From positions 512,263-576,262 of the forward strand of contig NZ_ACJN02000003.1 in the NCBI RefSeq assembly GCF_000174435.1: DNA of 64,000 nt, written 5' to 3'. This document shows, in pieces, positions 35,212 through 44,123 of the stretch; position 1 is the stretch's first letter, and each line of letters opens with the position of its first letter. Under the pieces are notes generated by a model that saw nothing but the letters and a program-made list of their open reading frames with translations, was not told the origin of the DNA and ran no database searches. Position numbers and translations under genes: made by a program. Source of the stretch: Desulfonatronospira thiodismutans ASO3-1. GTDB taxonomy: Bacteria; Desulfobacterota; Desulfovibrionia; Desulfovibrionales; Desulfonatronovibrionaceae.

Positions 35212-36507
35212 ATGAGCAGCCAGGCGGCAGAAAAGGTCAGCGTGGACCAGCTACAGGTGGGAGTCTATATTCAGTTGCAGGAAGTCTGGTACATGCATCC
35301 CTTTCTGCGCAGCAGCTTCTTGATAAAAAAGGAGAAACAGATCCAGGCCCTCAGGGACTCCGGCATCAAAGAAGTACTTTATGTACCTGAGAAAAGCCAG
35401 AGACCATGTCTGCCGGCCAGGAAGAAAAAGCCTGCTGAACCGTTACAAAATGAGCAGGAGAAGGACACAAGCCCTGATGAAAACATTTCCGGACAGGTAT
35501 GGGAAACCAAGCAAAGACGCATCAAACAGTTCAGTAATATCCAGGAGCGCATAAAAAAATGTTCCCGTCAATATAAAAACACGGTGCAGAAGATGCCCTC
35601 CATGCTGAATGATATTTTTGCCGGCCGGGAAGAAGGCATGCAAAACGCTCAGGAAGTGGTCTCGGAAATGGCACAGACCTTTCTGTCTGAAACCACCGCT
35701 GTAATGCACCTCATGGATGCCGAAGAAGCGGACATGGACCTTGCCTACCATTTTCTCAACGTTTCCGTGCTGTCCATGATGATAGGCGAAGCAGCCCAGC
35801 TGCAGGAAGAAGACATGAAGCATCTTGGCATGGGTGCTTTACTGCATGACCTGGGCAAACTCAGGATTGAAAAGAAACACCTGCGCAAACCCAGGGAGAT
35901 GCTCAGCAAGCATGAGCTGAAATTATTGAAAATGCACCCCCAATACGGTGTTGAAACTCTGTGCGCCATCAAAACAGGACCTCCTCAACCGGTAAAGGAG
36001 ATAGTCCGGCATCATCACGAAGCCCTGAGCGGAATCGGGTATCCCCAGGGACTAAAGGCGGACAGAATTTCCTACTTGACCAGGATCACCACCCTGGCCA
36101 ACATCTTCGACAACCTGTGCAATCCTTACAACCCTGAACAGGCCATGTCCCCGCATCACGCCCTTTCTTTTATTTACAGGAGATACGACCTGATCCTGGA
36201 TATGCATCTGGTATCCCTTCTGGTTAAAAGGCTGGGGGTTTACCCTCCTGGTTGTATTGTTGAGCTCTCCACTAAAGAGGTGGCCAAGGTCATGGCCGTG
36301 GATCCGGCAAAGCCGTTAAGGCCTCTTATCCTCCTGTATGACCCGGATGTACCCAGAAAACATGCTGCTGTTTTCAACATGGACGAAGACAGGGATCTAT
36401 TCATAGATAGATGCCTGAATCCGGAAGAGCTTTCCCAGGAAGCCGCCAGGTATCTGAAGCCCAGGCAGAAAGTCGCATATTATGCAGAAGAAGTACCGGA
36501 AAAGTAA
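35212..36507 (+). CDS. HD-GYP domain protein (DUF3391-type N-terminus)
   Basis: 431 residues from ATG 35212; an in-frame GTG at 35188 lies inside the inverted repeat. The N-terminal ~70 residues (VSVDQLQVGVYIQLQ, then LRDSGIKEVLYV) match the domain that often precedes HD-GYP. The HD-GYP domain (about 170-340) keeps HDLGKLRIEKKHL and HHEALSGIGYPQGL, so c-di-GMP phosphodiesterase activity is likely. A C-terminal region of about 90 residues (GCIVELSTKEVAKVMAV) is common in this group. It follows the REC-HDOD gene and may share its transcript. Confidence 0.9.
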   Translation: MSSQAAEKVSVDQLQVGVYIQLQEVWYMHPFLRSSFLIKKEKQIQALRDSGIKEVLYVPEKSQRPCLPARKKKPAEPLQNEQEKDTSPDENISGQVWETKQRRIKQFSNIQERIKKCSRQYKNTVQKMPSMLNDIFAGREEGMQNAQEVVSEMAQTFLSETTAVMHLMDAEEADMDLAYHFLNVSVLSMMIGEAAQLQEEDMKHLGMGALLHDLGKLRIEKKHLRKPREMLSKHELKLLKMHPQYGVETLCAIKTGPPQPVKEIVRHHHEALSGIGYPQGLKADRISYLTRITTLANIFDNLCNPYNPEQAMSPHHALSFIYRRYDLILDMHLVSLLVKRLGVYPPGCIVELSTKEVAKVMAVDPAKPLRPLILLYDPDVPRKHAAVFNMDEDRDLFIDRCLNPEELSQEAARYLKPRQKVAYYAEEVPEK

Positions 36508-36626
36508 CTGTTTTCCAGCCGGAGAGTCTTTTTTGAGGATTATATAATCAGATGCACCTGCAAAAAGTCGGGGAATGAAAAATTCACAAATCAAAAATCA
36601 ACATAACTCTTTGATTTCACTGCCTG

Positions 36627-36726
36627 CCCCGTGAAATAACTCCTTGGAGTTCCCGAAGGTATTTCACTGGGGACCTCTGACCTCTGATCTCTGACGTCTG
36701 TAACTGCAAAAATGACTTTTTGCAGT
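36627..36726. promoter_or_regulatory. Two hairpins in the leader of the REC-PAS kinase gene
   Basis: The first stem pairs CCCCGTGAAATA (from 36627) with TATTTCACTGGGG (to 36672). The second pairs ACTGCAAAAA (36703-36712) with TTTTTGCAGT (36717-36726) around TGAC. The second ends 11-23 bases before the possible starts at 36738/36750. Neither is followed by a T-run on the plus strand, so leader structures or dispersed palindromes are likelier than terminators. No gene in 36508-36737. Confidence 0.4.
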
Positions 36727-36749
36727 CACATCTAATCATGGGGTATTAT

Positions 36750-39086
36750 ATGCAAAAAGTACTAATAGTAGAAGACTCCGAATCTTTTGCCCTCTTTTTG
36801 AACAAGGCATTGATTAAAAACGGATATGATGTTTCAGCCCAGGTGAAAACCGGGGAAGCCGCTCTGGAGCACATCAGGGAAAATGACCCTGATGTCATCC
36901 TCATGGACATCAATCTGGACGGTGAACTGGACGGAATTGAAGCCGCCGAACTTATCCGCCGGGAAAAAAACATTCCTGTTATCTACGTGACTTCCCAGTT
37001 CAACGAAACAGTCATGCACCGGGCCGCCCAGACCCTGCCCTACGGGTACCTTTGCAAGCCCTTTAATGTCCATCACCTTCTGGGGGTGCTGGACATAGCT
37101 CTGCGCAAGAGACAGGTGGAAATAAAGCTGGAGAAATCCAGGCTGCAGGCGGAACAGGAACTGCGCCTGGCCAAGGAGCAATGGGAAGATACCTTTGATG
37201 CTGTTCCCGACCTCATAGCCGTCATCGACCAGGAACTCAAGATCGTGCGGGCCAACAAGGCCCTGTCCGACAGGCTGAACATGGACAGGGAGGAAATAAC
37301 AGGAAGCCACTGTTACCGTGTAATAGACGGAACAGACAGTCCCCCGGAGTCATGCCCCTTTTTCGATTCAGAAAAAACGGGCAGATCTCACGGGGAGGCA
37401 TATAAGGCAAGTCTCGGGGGATACTTTGACATAAGCTGTACCTCGGTGAAGGGACTGCAGGGAGGTAAGGCCAGGGTCAATGTGCTCAGGGATATCACCC
37501 GGCGTAAAGAATTCGAGGAAAATCTCAGGCGTAGCGAAGAACTATACCGCCGTCTGGCCGAGGACATGCCCAATCTTCTGTGCACTTTTCTGCCCGACAG
37601 CACCCTGACCTATGTCAATCAGGCCTATTGCGATTTTTTTCAGAAGAACAGGCATGAACTTGTGGGACAGAAATGGCTGGATTTTCTGCCCCGGGAGCAA
37701 AGACACGCAGTCAGAGAACATCTTGCCACGATTAAACCTGAAAACCCCTTTGTGTCCTATGAACATGCCGTGCACAGGCCCGATGGTTCAGTGAGCTGGC
37801 AAAAATGGCACGATCGGGGAATTTTTGAAAACCAGGAACTGTTATACATCCAGTCCATCGGGGAGGATATAACCGACAGAAAGCTGGCCAGTGAAAGACT
37901 AAAGGAAAACGAAAAAATCCTTAAGTCAGTGCTGGAATCAATCCATATAGCCATGATCATTATGGATTTAAACACAGGCAAGGTCTTAAGGACCAATGAG
38001 GTAGCCCGGGAATACTTTTATGCAGACGATTCAGCAGAAGCGGATTTTGAAAAAAAGATACTGCCTGTAATTTTGAAGGGAAAAAACAGCCTGTCCTCTT
38101 TCGCATCCAGCCTGCCCGTATTCAACAGGGAGGTAAAGATAAACGATGTATCCGGCAGGCTTGTCCCTTTCCTGTTCTATGCCTTTCAGAGCGAATTTCA
38201 GGGAGTGGAGAGTGCAGTGCTGATTTTTTACGATATCTCCCAGCGCAAGAACCTGGAGATGCAGCTGGCCCACTCCCAGAAACTGGAGGCGGTGGGGGAA
38301 CTGGCTGCAGGCATAGCCCATGAAATAAATACCCCCAGTCAATACGTGGGCGATAACACACGTTTTTTACAGGAGGCCTTTACTGATCTGCAGCAGCTTC
38401 TGGACCTTTATCTGCGCTTGGAAAAAGAAGTGCATGCAGCCGGCAATGATGAACTGCTGCAGAAGATACGGCAAGCCAGAGATGAGATGGACCTGGATTT
38501 TATCCTTTCCGAGATACCCCGGGCCATTGAGCAGTCCCTGCAGGGCCTGGACAGGGTAAGTACCATTGTCCAGGCCATGAAGAGATTTTCCCATCCAGGG
38601 GGTGAAGAAGAAAGGGTGCTTTTTGATCTCAACGAGGCTTTGACCAATATCATCACCATTTCCCGCAACGAGTGGAAATATACTTCCGAGGTCAAAACCG
38701 ATTTTGCAGAGGATCTTCCCCAGGTGGCGGTTTATCCCAATGACCTGAACCAGGCCTTTTTGAACCTCATTGTCAACGCGGCTCAGGCCATCCAGGAAAA
38801 AGAACAAAAGAGCGGGGGAAAGGGGGTTATTTTTATTTCCACCCGGGCCGTTAACGGTTACGCTGAAGTCAGCATCCAGGATACAGGCAAGGGCATCCCT
38901 GAGTATTACCAGGACAGAATATTCGACCAGTTTTTCACCACCAAGCCCGTGGGCAAGGGTACGGGACAGGGGCTGGCCATTACCTATTCCATCATTGTGG
39001 ACAGGCACGGAGGCCAGATCAACCTTGACTCCAGGGAAGGTGAAGGCACGACATTTACTGTCCGCCTGCCGTTAACAGATGCTTAA
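36750..39086 (+). CDS. Receiver-PAS sensor kinase of the NtrB-like type
   Basis: 778 residues if begun at ATG 36750 (another ATG at 36738). An N-terminal CheY-like receiver (VLIVEDSESFALFLNKAL, acceptor in VILMDINLDGELDG, Lys in LCKPFNVHHL) is followed by three PAS domains (about 135-490). The first PAS has a Cys pair region (CYRVIDGTDSPPESCP). The HisKA is of the shorter type (GIAHEINTPSQYVGDNTRFL, His near 524), with a helical insert before HATPase_c (NLIVNAAQAI, DTGKGIPEYYQDRIFDQFF, GKGTGQGLAI). No C-terminal receiver. The gene stands alone, with hairpin-rich gaps on both sides. Confidence 0.9.
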   Translation: MQKVLIVEDSESFALFLNKALIKNGYDVSAQVKTGEAALEHIRENDPDVILMDINLDGELDGIEAAELIRREKNIPVIYVTSQFNETVMHRAAQTLPYGYLCKPFNVHHLLGVLDIALRKRQVEIKLEKSRLQAEQELRLAKEQWEDTFDAVPDLIAVIDQELKIVRANKALSDRLNMDREEITGSHCYRVIDGTDSPPESCPFFDSEKTGRSHGEAYKASLGGYFDISCTSVKGLQGGKARVNVLRDITRRKEFEENLRRSEELYRRLAEDMPNLLCTFLPDSTLTYVNQAYCDFFQKNRHELVGQKWLDFLPREQRHAVREHLATIKPENPFVSYEHAVHRPDGSVSWQKWHDRGIFENQELLYIQSIGEDITDRKLASERLKENEKILKSVLESIHIAMIIMDLNTGKVLRTNEVAREYFYADDSAEADFEKKILPVILKGKNSLSSFASSLPVFNREVKINDVSGRLVPFLFYAFQSEFQGVESAVLIFYDISQRKNLEMQLAHSQKLEAVGELAAGIAHEINTPSQYVGDNTRFLQEAFTDLQQLLDLYLRLEKEVHAAGNDELLQKIRQARDEMDLDFILSEIPRAIEQSLQGLDRVSTIVQAMKRFSHPGGEEERVLFDLNEALTNIITISRNEWKYTSEVKTDFAEDLPQVAVYPNDLNQAFLNLIVNAAQAIQEKEQKSGGKGVIFISTRAVNGYAEVSIQDTGKGIPEYYQDRIFDQFFTTKPVGKGTGQGLAITYSIIVDRHGGQINLDSREGEGTTFTVRLPLTDA

Positions 39087-39199
39087 GCGGCCCCGGTGAA
39101 ATCAGCTGCGCTGTCCTTCGGCCCCGGTTAAGCATAAGAAGGCTTCACGGGGTAAAAATTTCACAGGGCAAGCCGGAAGCCGCAGATTGCATTAACCAT

Positions 39200-39253
39200 C
39201 CAGCACTCACTTTCTTCCGGCACTCATGAATGCAGGAAAAAAGTGAGTGCTGG
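39200..39253. repeat. Intergenic hairpin (CCAGCACTCACTTT)
   Basis: CCAGCACTCACTTTCTTCC (39200-39218) pairs with 39235-39253 at 18 of 19 positions around a 16-base loop. It lies in the 470-bp convergent gap between the sensor kinase (ending 39086) and the REC-HD gene (ending 39558). A single arm of the same word is found near 5059. The rest of the gap has only short direct and inverted words (for example GGCCCCGGT twice near 39089-39127) and no credible gene. Confidence 0.6.
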
Positions 39254-39557
39254 AGTGATAACCTTTTGGCCTGGCTTCCGCCTGTCCCGTTTAATTGCTC
39301 GCAGAGCAAGCCCGAAGGGCATTAAACTGGGAGCCAGGACAAAGATGATTTTCTCTTCATCAATCTCTTAATCCTGTCAATCCTGTCAAAAAACTCTTTT
39401 ATTTATTGGGTTGCGGGCAAAGCCCGCCTGAAGCTTCTCAGCGGTAGTTCCTGACGTCAGGCACACTCTGAATACTTACACAGAGCCCGGGCATGCCCTA
39501 AGCTGGCTTCAAGTCTTTCAATCGCCGGCGCTGAAGCACTTTTATAAACCAGGTATT

Positions 39558-40739
39558 TCAACCCGATTCTTTAGCCTTTTTTTTCTCCCTTAGCTTCTGC
39601 GGAGGTACCAGGACAGAAAAAGGCTGTTTTACTCCATAGGTCTCATCAAGATTTCGCAGCTTGTCCACCTGGTTAAGGCTTAGCTCGCTGCCACTGCGCA
39701 GCAGAAGCATCCCGCTCAGAGAATAGATTTCTTCCGTGACCACCATGTAGGGCACAAGCTCATTTATGCGCACCTGCTTGAGCTCGTACTCGTCTTCCAT
39801 CTGCAGAACTTCTATAAAATTTCTAATGACAGCGGGGTCATAACGCCCCTTGCGGTCCAGCATGCGCAGCAGGGTATTTTTGCGGGAATATCCGCGGTTC
39901 ATGAGCAGGTCGTAATCCAGGACAACCTTGAGAATCCTGGCCCCCAGGGGAATATCTTTTCCCCTGATGCCGTCCTCAGGGAAGCCCTGCCCGTTGTAAT
40001 ACTTCTCCTGCTGGGAAATCATTCTGGACATTTCTTCCAGCCTGGGGATTCTGGATATTATATCCGCTGCTATCATTGGGTGCTGGGAAAATGTCTGCTT
40101 TTCTTCCGGGGTCAGTTTTTCTCCGTTTTTGATTTTCAAGCGGATATTCTCAGGCAGTGCCAGCCCTCCTATCTGGGAAAGCAGGGCTCCGGTTTCATAG
40201 AACCAGACGTCTGTTTCTCCCATGTGTACAGCCAGATCCCGGACGAATCTCTTGATCCTTGCAGCCCTGGCCATGGCATCCTCGTTGACCATGCTCAGTA
40301 CATCAGTCAGAGCGCCCACTACCCCGCTGACTGTGCTTTCCATGATTTCTTTTTCGGAAACTATGAGCCTGTACTGGGCAATAGCGTCGTCCAGAGTCCT
40401 TGTGAGCAGATGGGGAGGAACAGGCTTGGTCAGGAAGCGGAATACGCTGCCCTCGTTTATGGCCTCTATTGCGGCATCCAGATCTTCATGGCCGGTGAGC
40501 ATTATGCGTACGCTCTCGGGAAAAAGTTCCCTGACCCGGCCCAGGAACTGAATCCCGTCCATTCCGGGCATCTTCAGGTCAGCCACCACTACCGCATAAG
40601 GGCCTTTCTCGTTTATGGCCTTCAGACCTTCCATGGCTCCTGTGGCGGTATCAACGCTGTAGTTCCTGCGCAGGGATCTCTTGAATCCCTCCAGGATATT
40701 CACGTCGTCATCTACGAACAGAACCTTGTAATCTTTCAC
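39558..40739 (-). CDS. Response regulator with degenerate HD-GYP-like output
   Basis: 393 residues from a GTG at 40739 (CTGGAG six bases upstream). The longer open frame to 40856 begins with TTG in repeat DNA and is rejected. The receiver is intact (VLFVDDDVNILEGF, acceptor in VVVADLKMPGMDG, Lys in FLTKPVPP). The C-terminal half aligns with HD-GYP proteins, but the HD pair is lost (GALLSQIGGLALP) and GYP is GFP in EKYYNGQGFPEDG. It is therefore probably not a c-di-GMP hydrolase. It may bind a ligand or partner. It lies at the minus-strand edge of the signalling island, with repeats directly upstream. Confidence 0.87.
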   Translation of the reverse strand: MKDYKVLFVDDDVNILEGFKRSLRRNYSVDTATGAMEGLKAINEKGPYAVVVADLKMPGMDGIQFLGRVRELFPESVRIMLTGHEDLDAAIEAINEGSVFRFLTKPVPPHLLTRTLDDAIAQYRLIVSEKEIMESTVSGVVGALTDVLSMVNEDAMARAARIKRFVRDLAVHMGETDVWFYETGALLSQIGGLALPENIRLKIKNGEKLTPEEKQTFSQHPMIAADIISRIPRLEEMSRMISQQEKYYNGQGFPEDGIRGKDIPLGARILKVVLDYDLLMNRGYSRKNTLLRMLDRKGRYDPAVIRNFIEVLQMEDEYELKQVRINELVPYMVVTEEIYSLSGMLLLRSGSELSLNQVDKLRNLDETYGVKQPFSVLVPPQKLREKKKAKESG

Positions 40740-40845
40740 TGAGGACTCCAGGGACCGGCCGTATACCGTCCCGGGTTGTTTTTGATATGTTTTATGCCTG
40801 CGATGTCCATACCGGACAACTTTCTGTAGTGGGGAAGGTAGGGAG

Positions 40846-41320
40846 CTGATTGTCAAACCACCCCCGGCCCCTCCTTAACCAAGGAGGGGAGCAGATCGAG
40901 GCATGGCAGCACTCTGTCGCATGCATCTGTATAAATACTCCGTCTGGATCGTGATTAAACTTCCACCACCCAAGCAAGTCCAGGCCACGGTACAGCTCCC
41001 CTCCTTAGCCAAGGAGGGGTCGGGGGTGGTTGCATGAAATCCCTTCCTTATAAAAATTCCAGAAGCCCGCCCCCCAAGCAAGTCCAGGCCACGGTACAGC
41101 TCCCCTCCTTAGCCAAGGAGGGGTCGGGGGTGGTTGCATGAAATCCCTTCCTTATAAACATTCCAGAAGCCCAACACCCAAGCAAGTCCAGGCCACGGTA
41201 CAGCTCCCCTCCTTAGCCAAGGAGGGGTCGGGGGTGGTTGCATGAACTCCCTTCCCTATAAACATTCCAGAAGCCTACCACCCAAATAGTCCAAACCACG
41301 GTTTAGCTCCCCTCAAAACA
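40846..41320. repeat. Tandem repeat array upstream of the REC-HD gene
   Basis: Four CCCCTCCTTA(A/G)CCAAGGAGG cores lie near 40867, 40999, 41102 and 41208. The last three are in ~104-bp units (CCCTTCCTTATAAAAATTCC to TCGGGGGTGGTTGCATGAAA), and a fifth unit is truncated after TAGCTCCCCTC near 41315. They lie in the 660-bp gap between the REC-HD and PRPP synthetase genes, both on the minus strand. No gene; the array separates the REC-HD gene from any promoter further upstream. Confidence 0.85.
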
Positions 41321-41399
41321 TATAAATATTCCCATCAAAATTCTTGCGGGGATACCATATACTTTCCATCCGGAAACTACTTATTTCCGGCTACAAAAA

Positions 41400-42308
41400 C
41401 TACGTAACAAGCTTCCTGCTTATATCCCCGGCCAGGCTCAGAACTTCAAAGGGGTCTGTTCCATCCACCTGCCTGGCCGTCTCCGGGCAGGAGTCCGTGA
41501 GCCAGAAACGCTCAAACCCCTGGTCAATAAAACGCTCCCAGGATTTTTGCGGAAAGACCCCGTGGGTTACATATGCACTGACACTTTTTGCCCCGGCCTC
41601 TTCCAGGGCCTGCCTGCACTTGATCAAAGTCCCCCCGGTCATGACCAGGTCGTCAACAACAATCACGTTTCTGCCCCGGGGCTCTCCCTCCCGGATAATG
41701 ACCCTGCGCCCGTCCTTATCCCGGACTTTGTGCGCTGTTATCAGGGGGTAGCCCTCAAACATGCGCCCGAAACGCTTCCAGGCACCCTCGTCGGGAAAAG
41801 CCACAGCCACGTCAGGCATGCCCTGGATACGCTCCAGCAGCAGAGGAACAGCCGTCTCTAACCTGGGTACTACCTGATCCGAAAAATAAAACCTCTCCTG
41901 CAGGGCATGGATGTCGTAGATAATTATCTGCACCGGGCCGGTCATGGTCCCCGGGACCAGTGAAAGCATCCTGGCCAGGGTGGCTGCCGTGGCGATCTCA
42001 CCCTCCTCGTCCACCCGCTCCATGGTCCCGGTGGGGAAATAAGGCATTATCACCTTCAAAGATTTTACAGCCAGGCGGGGCAGTTCATAGATCACGGACA
42101 ACTGGCTGAAGATCTCCGCCGGGCTGTCCATGGAGGCCAGAAAAACCACATGCGAGTTTCGCAGGCCGATGGCGTCATGTACCATAAGATTGGGGAAGCC
42201 ATCCTGAAAATAATTCCAGGAAATCTCCCCGGACTCGCAGGCTTCACTGGCCTTGCAGATTTTACGTGCAAGATCGTGCATCTGGGGGCAACAAAACACT
42301 TTGATCAT
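41400..42308 (-). CDS. prs: Ribose-phosphate pyrophosphokinase, class II-like
   Basis: 302 residues. The PRPP-binding loop is VIVVDDLVMTGGTL, followed by ECQ-like KCRQALEEAGAKSVSAYVTH. The ATP-side motif reads PYFPTGTMERVDEEGEIATA, and DIHALQERFYF lies near residue 147. As I recall, these resemble plant class II PRS3/PRS4 enzymes more than the common bacterial type with its YARQDRK-like loop. The enzyme makes PRPP from ribose 5-phosphate. The class II plant enzymes are reported to be phosphate-independent with broader diphosphoryl-donor use. Repeats flank the gene on both sides and it is monocistronic. Confidence 0.88.
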   Translation of the reverse strand: MIKVFCCPQMHDLARKICKASEACESGEISWNYFQDGFPNLMVHDAIGLRNSHVVFLASMDSPAEIFSQLSVIYELPRLAVKSLKVIMPYFPTGTMERVDEEGEIATAATLARMLSLVPGTMTGPVQIIIYDIHALQERFYFSDQVVPRLETAVPLLLERIQGMPDVAVAFPDEGAWKRFGRMFEGYPLITAHKVRDKDGRRVIIREGEPRGRNVIVVDDLVMTGGTLIKCRQALEEAGAKSVSAYVTHGVFPQKSWERFIDQGFERFWLTDSCPETARQVDGTDPFEVLSLAGDISRKLVT

Positions 42309-42364
42309 ACAGGCCTCCCCTGAAGTTGATGCCGACTTTTATTTTGCAAATTTAAGCCCTTGTC

Positions 42365-43010
42365 AAGAATTAAGGAAGGGAGCTGATTATCGAACCACCC
42401 CCGACCCCTCCTTAACCAAGGAGGGGAGCAGATCGAGGCATGGCGACACTCTGTCGCAGGCATCTGTATAAATACTCCGTCTGAATCGTGATCAAACTTC
42501 CACCACCCAAGCAAGTCCAAGCCGCGATACAGCTCCCCTCCTTAGCCAAGGAGGGGTCGGGGGTGGTTGTATGAGATCCCTTCCTTATAAACATTTCAGA
42601 AGCCCGCCACCCAAGCAAGTCCAAACCACGGTACAGCTCCCCTCCTTAGCCAAGGAGGGGTCGGGGGTGGTTGTTATATGAAATCCCTTCCTTATAAAAA
42701 TTCCAGAAGCCCACCACCCAAGCAAGTCCAGGCCGCGGTACAGCTCCCCTCCTTAGCCAAGGAGGGGTCGGGGGTGGTTGTATGAGATCCCTTCCTTATA
42801 AACATTTCAGAAGCCCACCACCCAAGCAAGTCCAAGCCACGAGCCACGGTACAGCTCCCCTCCCTCAGGAAGAAAGTATGGGTGTATGGGTGTATCCATG
42901 TGTGGGTGTAAAGATATTTTTACTCCCATACACCCATACACCCATACGCCCATACGCCCATACGCCCATACTTCTTAACCCCGGGGTGGTTGTATGAACT
43001 CCCTTCCTGA
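42365..43010. repeat. Tandem repeat array plus CCCATAC element upstream of the hydrogenase cassette
   Basis: Cores lie near 42411, 42535, 42640 and 42746 in ~104-107 bp units. One quasi-palindromic CCCATAC element follows at about 42870-42980, and the tail GGTGGTTGTATGAACTCCCT ends near 43008. It fills most of the 845-bp divergent gap between the PRPP synthetase gene and the hydrogenase small subunit. The remaining ~140 bp before the hydrogenase start is AT-rich and unique. Confidence 0.85.
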
Positions 43011-43061
43011 CCCCGAACACAAAGTTTTAGTAAACTCCTTTTTTTGGATTTACATTTCCAT

Positions 43062-43089
43062 TAATTACCGCTACTATAAACAGTAATTA
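43062..43089. promoter_or_regulatory. Candidate operator upstream of the hydrogenase cassette
   Basis: TAATTAC at 43062-43068 and GTAATTA at 43083-43089 are inverted copies with a 14-base spacer that includes TATAAA (43075-43080), a possible -10. This is the only unique AT-rich stretch before the small-subunit start at 43154. A confident -35 element at normal spacing was not found. Confidence 0.35.
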
Positions 43090-43153
43090 CACAAAATTCA
43101 CCAACCGGAATTTTCTTTCAGCACCCAACAGGAACGACCAGTAGGAGGCAGGC

Positions 43154-44089
43154 ATGAAGACGGCTTTCTGGATGCAGGCAGGCGGCTGCGGTGGCGACAG
43201 CATGTCGTTTCTGAGCCAGAGCTTTGCCTGCACATCCAATCTGTTCCAGGCCCTGGACATCGACCTCCTCTGGCACCCGTCATTTTCCTGCATAGCCATG
43301 CAGGATCAGAAAAGACTCCTGGAAGACCTGGCAGCAGGTAAAATACCTCTGGATATATTCATCCTGGAAGGATCCGTCATATGCGGCCCCTCTGGGACGG
43401 GCCTTTTCGACACACACATGGGCCGGCCCAGAAAAGACCTGGTACAGCAACTAACCATGCAGGCCGATACAGTCATTGCCGCCGGGACCTGCGCCTCATT
43501 CGGCGGTTTCGGGGCTGACGGGGAGGCCGGATCCACCGGCCTGCAGTTCCACAAAACCCGGCCTGGTGGACTCCTGGGTCCCGATTTTCGGTCCGGCTCA
43601 GGACAACCGGTGATAAACCTGGCCGGATGTCCCTGCCACCACGACGTAATGGCCGGGGCACTGGCAGCCGCAGCCCGCGGTACCGCCATGGACCTGGATG
43701 AATACCACCGACCCCGGGAATGGTACGGAACCATGATCCACCAGGGATGCACCCGCAACGAATATCATGAATACCGGGTGGAGGAATCCGATTTCGGCGA
43801 ACTGGGATGTCTCTTCTTTCACATGGGTTGTGCCGGTCCCCTGGTTCCCGGCCCCTGCAACAAGCTTCTCTGGAACCAGCAGTCATCCAAGCCAAGGGCC
43901 GGGGTGCCCTGTTTTGGATGCACCGACCCTGAATTCCCCGGGAAAAACCCATTTTTTTACACCCAGAACATAGAAGGCATCCCTTTGTCTTTGCCCAACG
44001 GCGTCAACAGGGCCCACTACATGGTCTACAAAAGTATGGCTGCCGCAGCCGCTCCTCTTCGTCTTAAAAAAAGAACCGCCAGGGTGTAG
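43154..44089 (+). CDS. [NiFe]-hydrogenase small subunit, cytoplasmic, probably sensory
   Basis: 311 residues with TAGGAGG nine bases before ATG. No Tat signal is present (the protein starts MKTAFWMQAGGCGGD), so the enzyme stays in the cytoplasm, as in HupU/HoxB-type hydrogen sensors. The proximal-cluster motif, normally CxxC, reads CGGD: the second Cys is Asp 15. The other proximal ligands are present in AAGTCASFGG and NLAGCPCHHD. Distal and medial cluster Cys are present (HQGC, ELGCLFFHMGC, GPCNKLLW, VPCFGC). No FrhG or cytochrome partner is encoded. The gene leads a cassette with the large subunit, a maturation protease, a hybrid kinase and a diguanylate cyclase, pointing to signalling. Confidence 0.9.
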   Translation: MKTAFWMQAGGCGGDSMSFLSQSFACTSNLFQALDIDLLWHPSFSCIAMQDQKRLLEDLAAGKIPLDIFILEGSVICGPSGTGLFDTHMGRPRKDLVQQLTMQADTVIAAGTCASFGGFGADGEAGSTGLQFHKTRPGGLLGPDFRSGSGQPVINLAGCPCHHDVMAGALAAAARGTAMDLDEYHRPREWYGTMIHQGCTRNEYHEYRVEESDFGELGCLFFHMGCAGPLVPGPCNKLLWNQQSSKPRAGVPCFGCTDPEFPGKNPFFYTQNIEGIPLSLPNGVNRAHYMVYKSMAAAAAPLRLKKRTARV

Positions 44090-44123
44090 CCGGAGGCCGC
44101 CATGTTCCAGCAAAAGGACTTTT

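Noticed and set aside
40740-40856. Longer N-terminus for the REC-HD protein starting at 40856
   Set aside because: It would begin with TTG inside repeat DNA. GTG at 40739 has a good ribosome site and starts right at the receiver domain.
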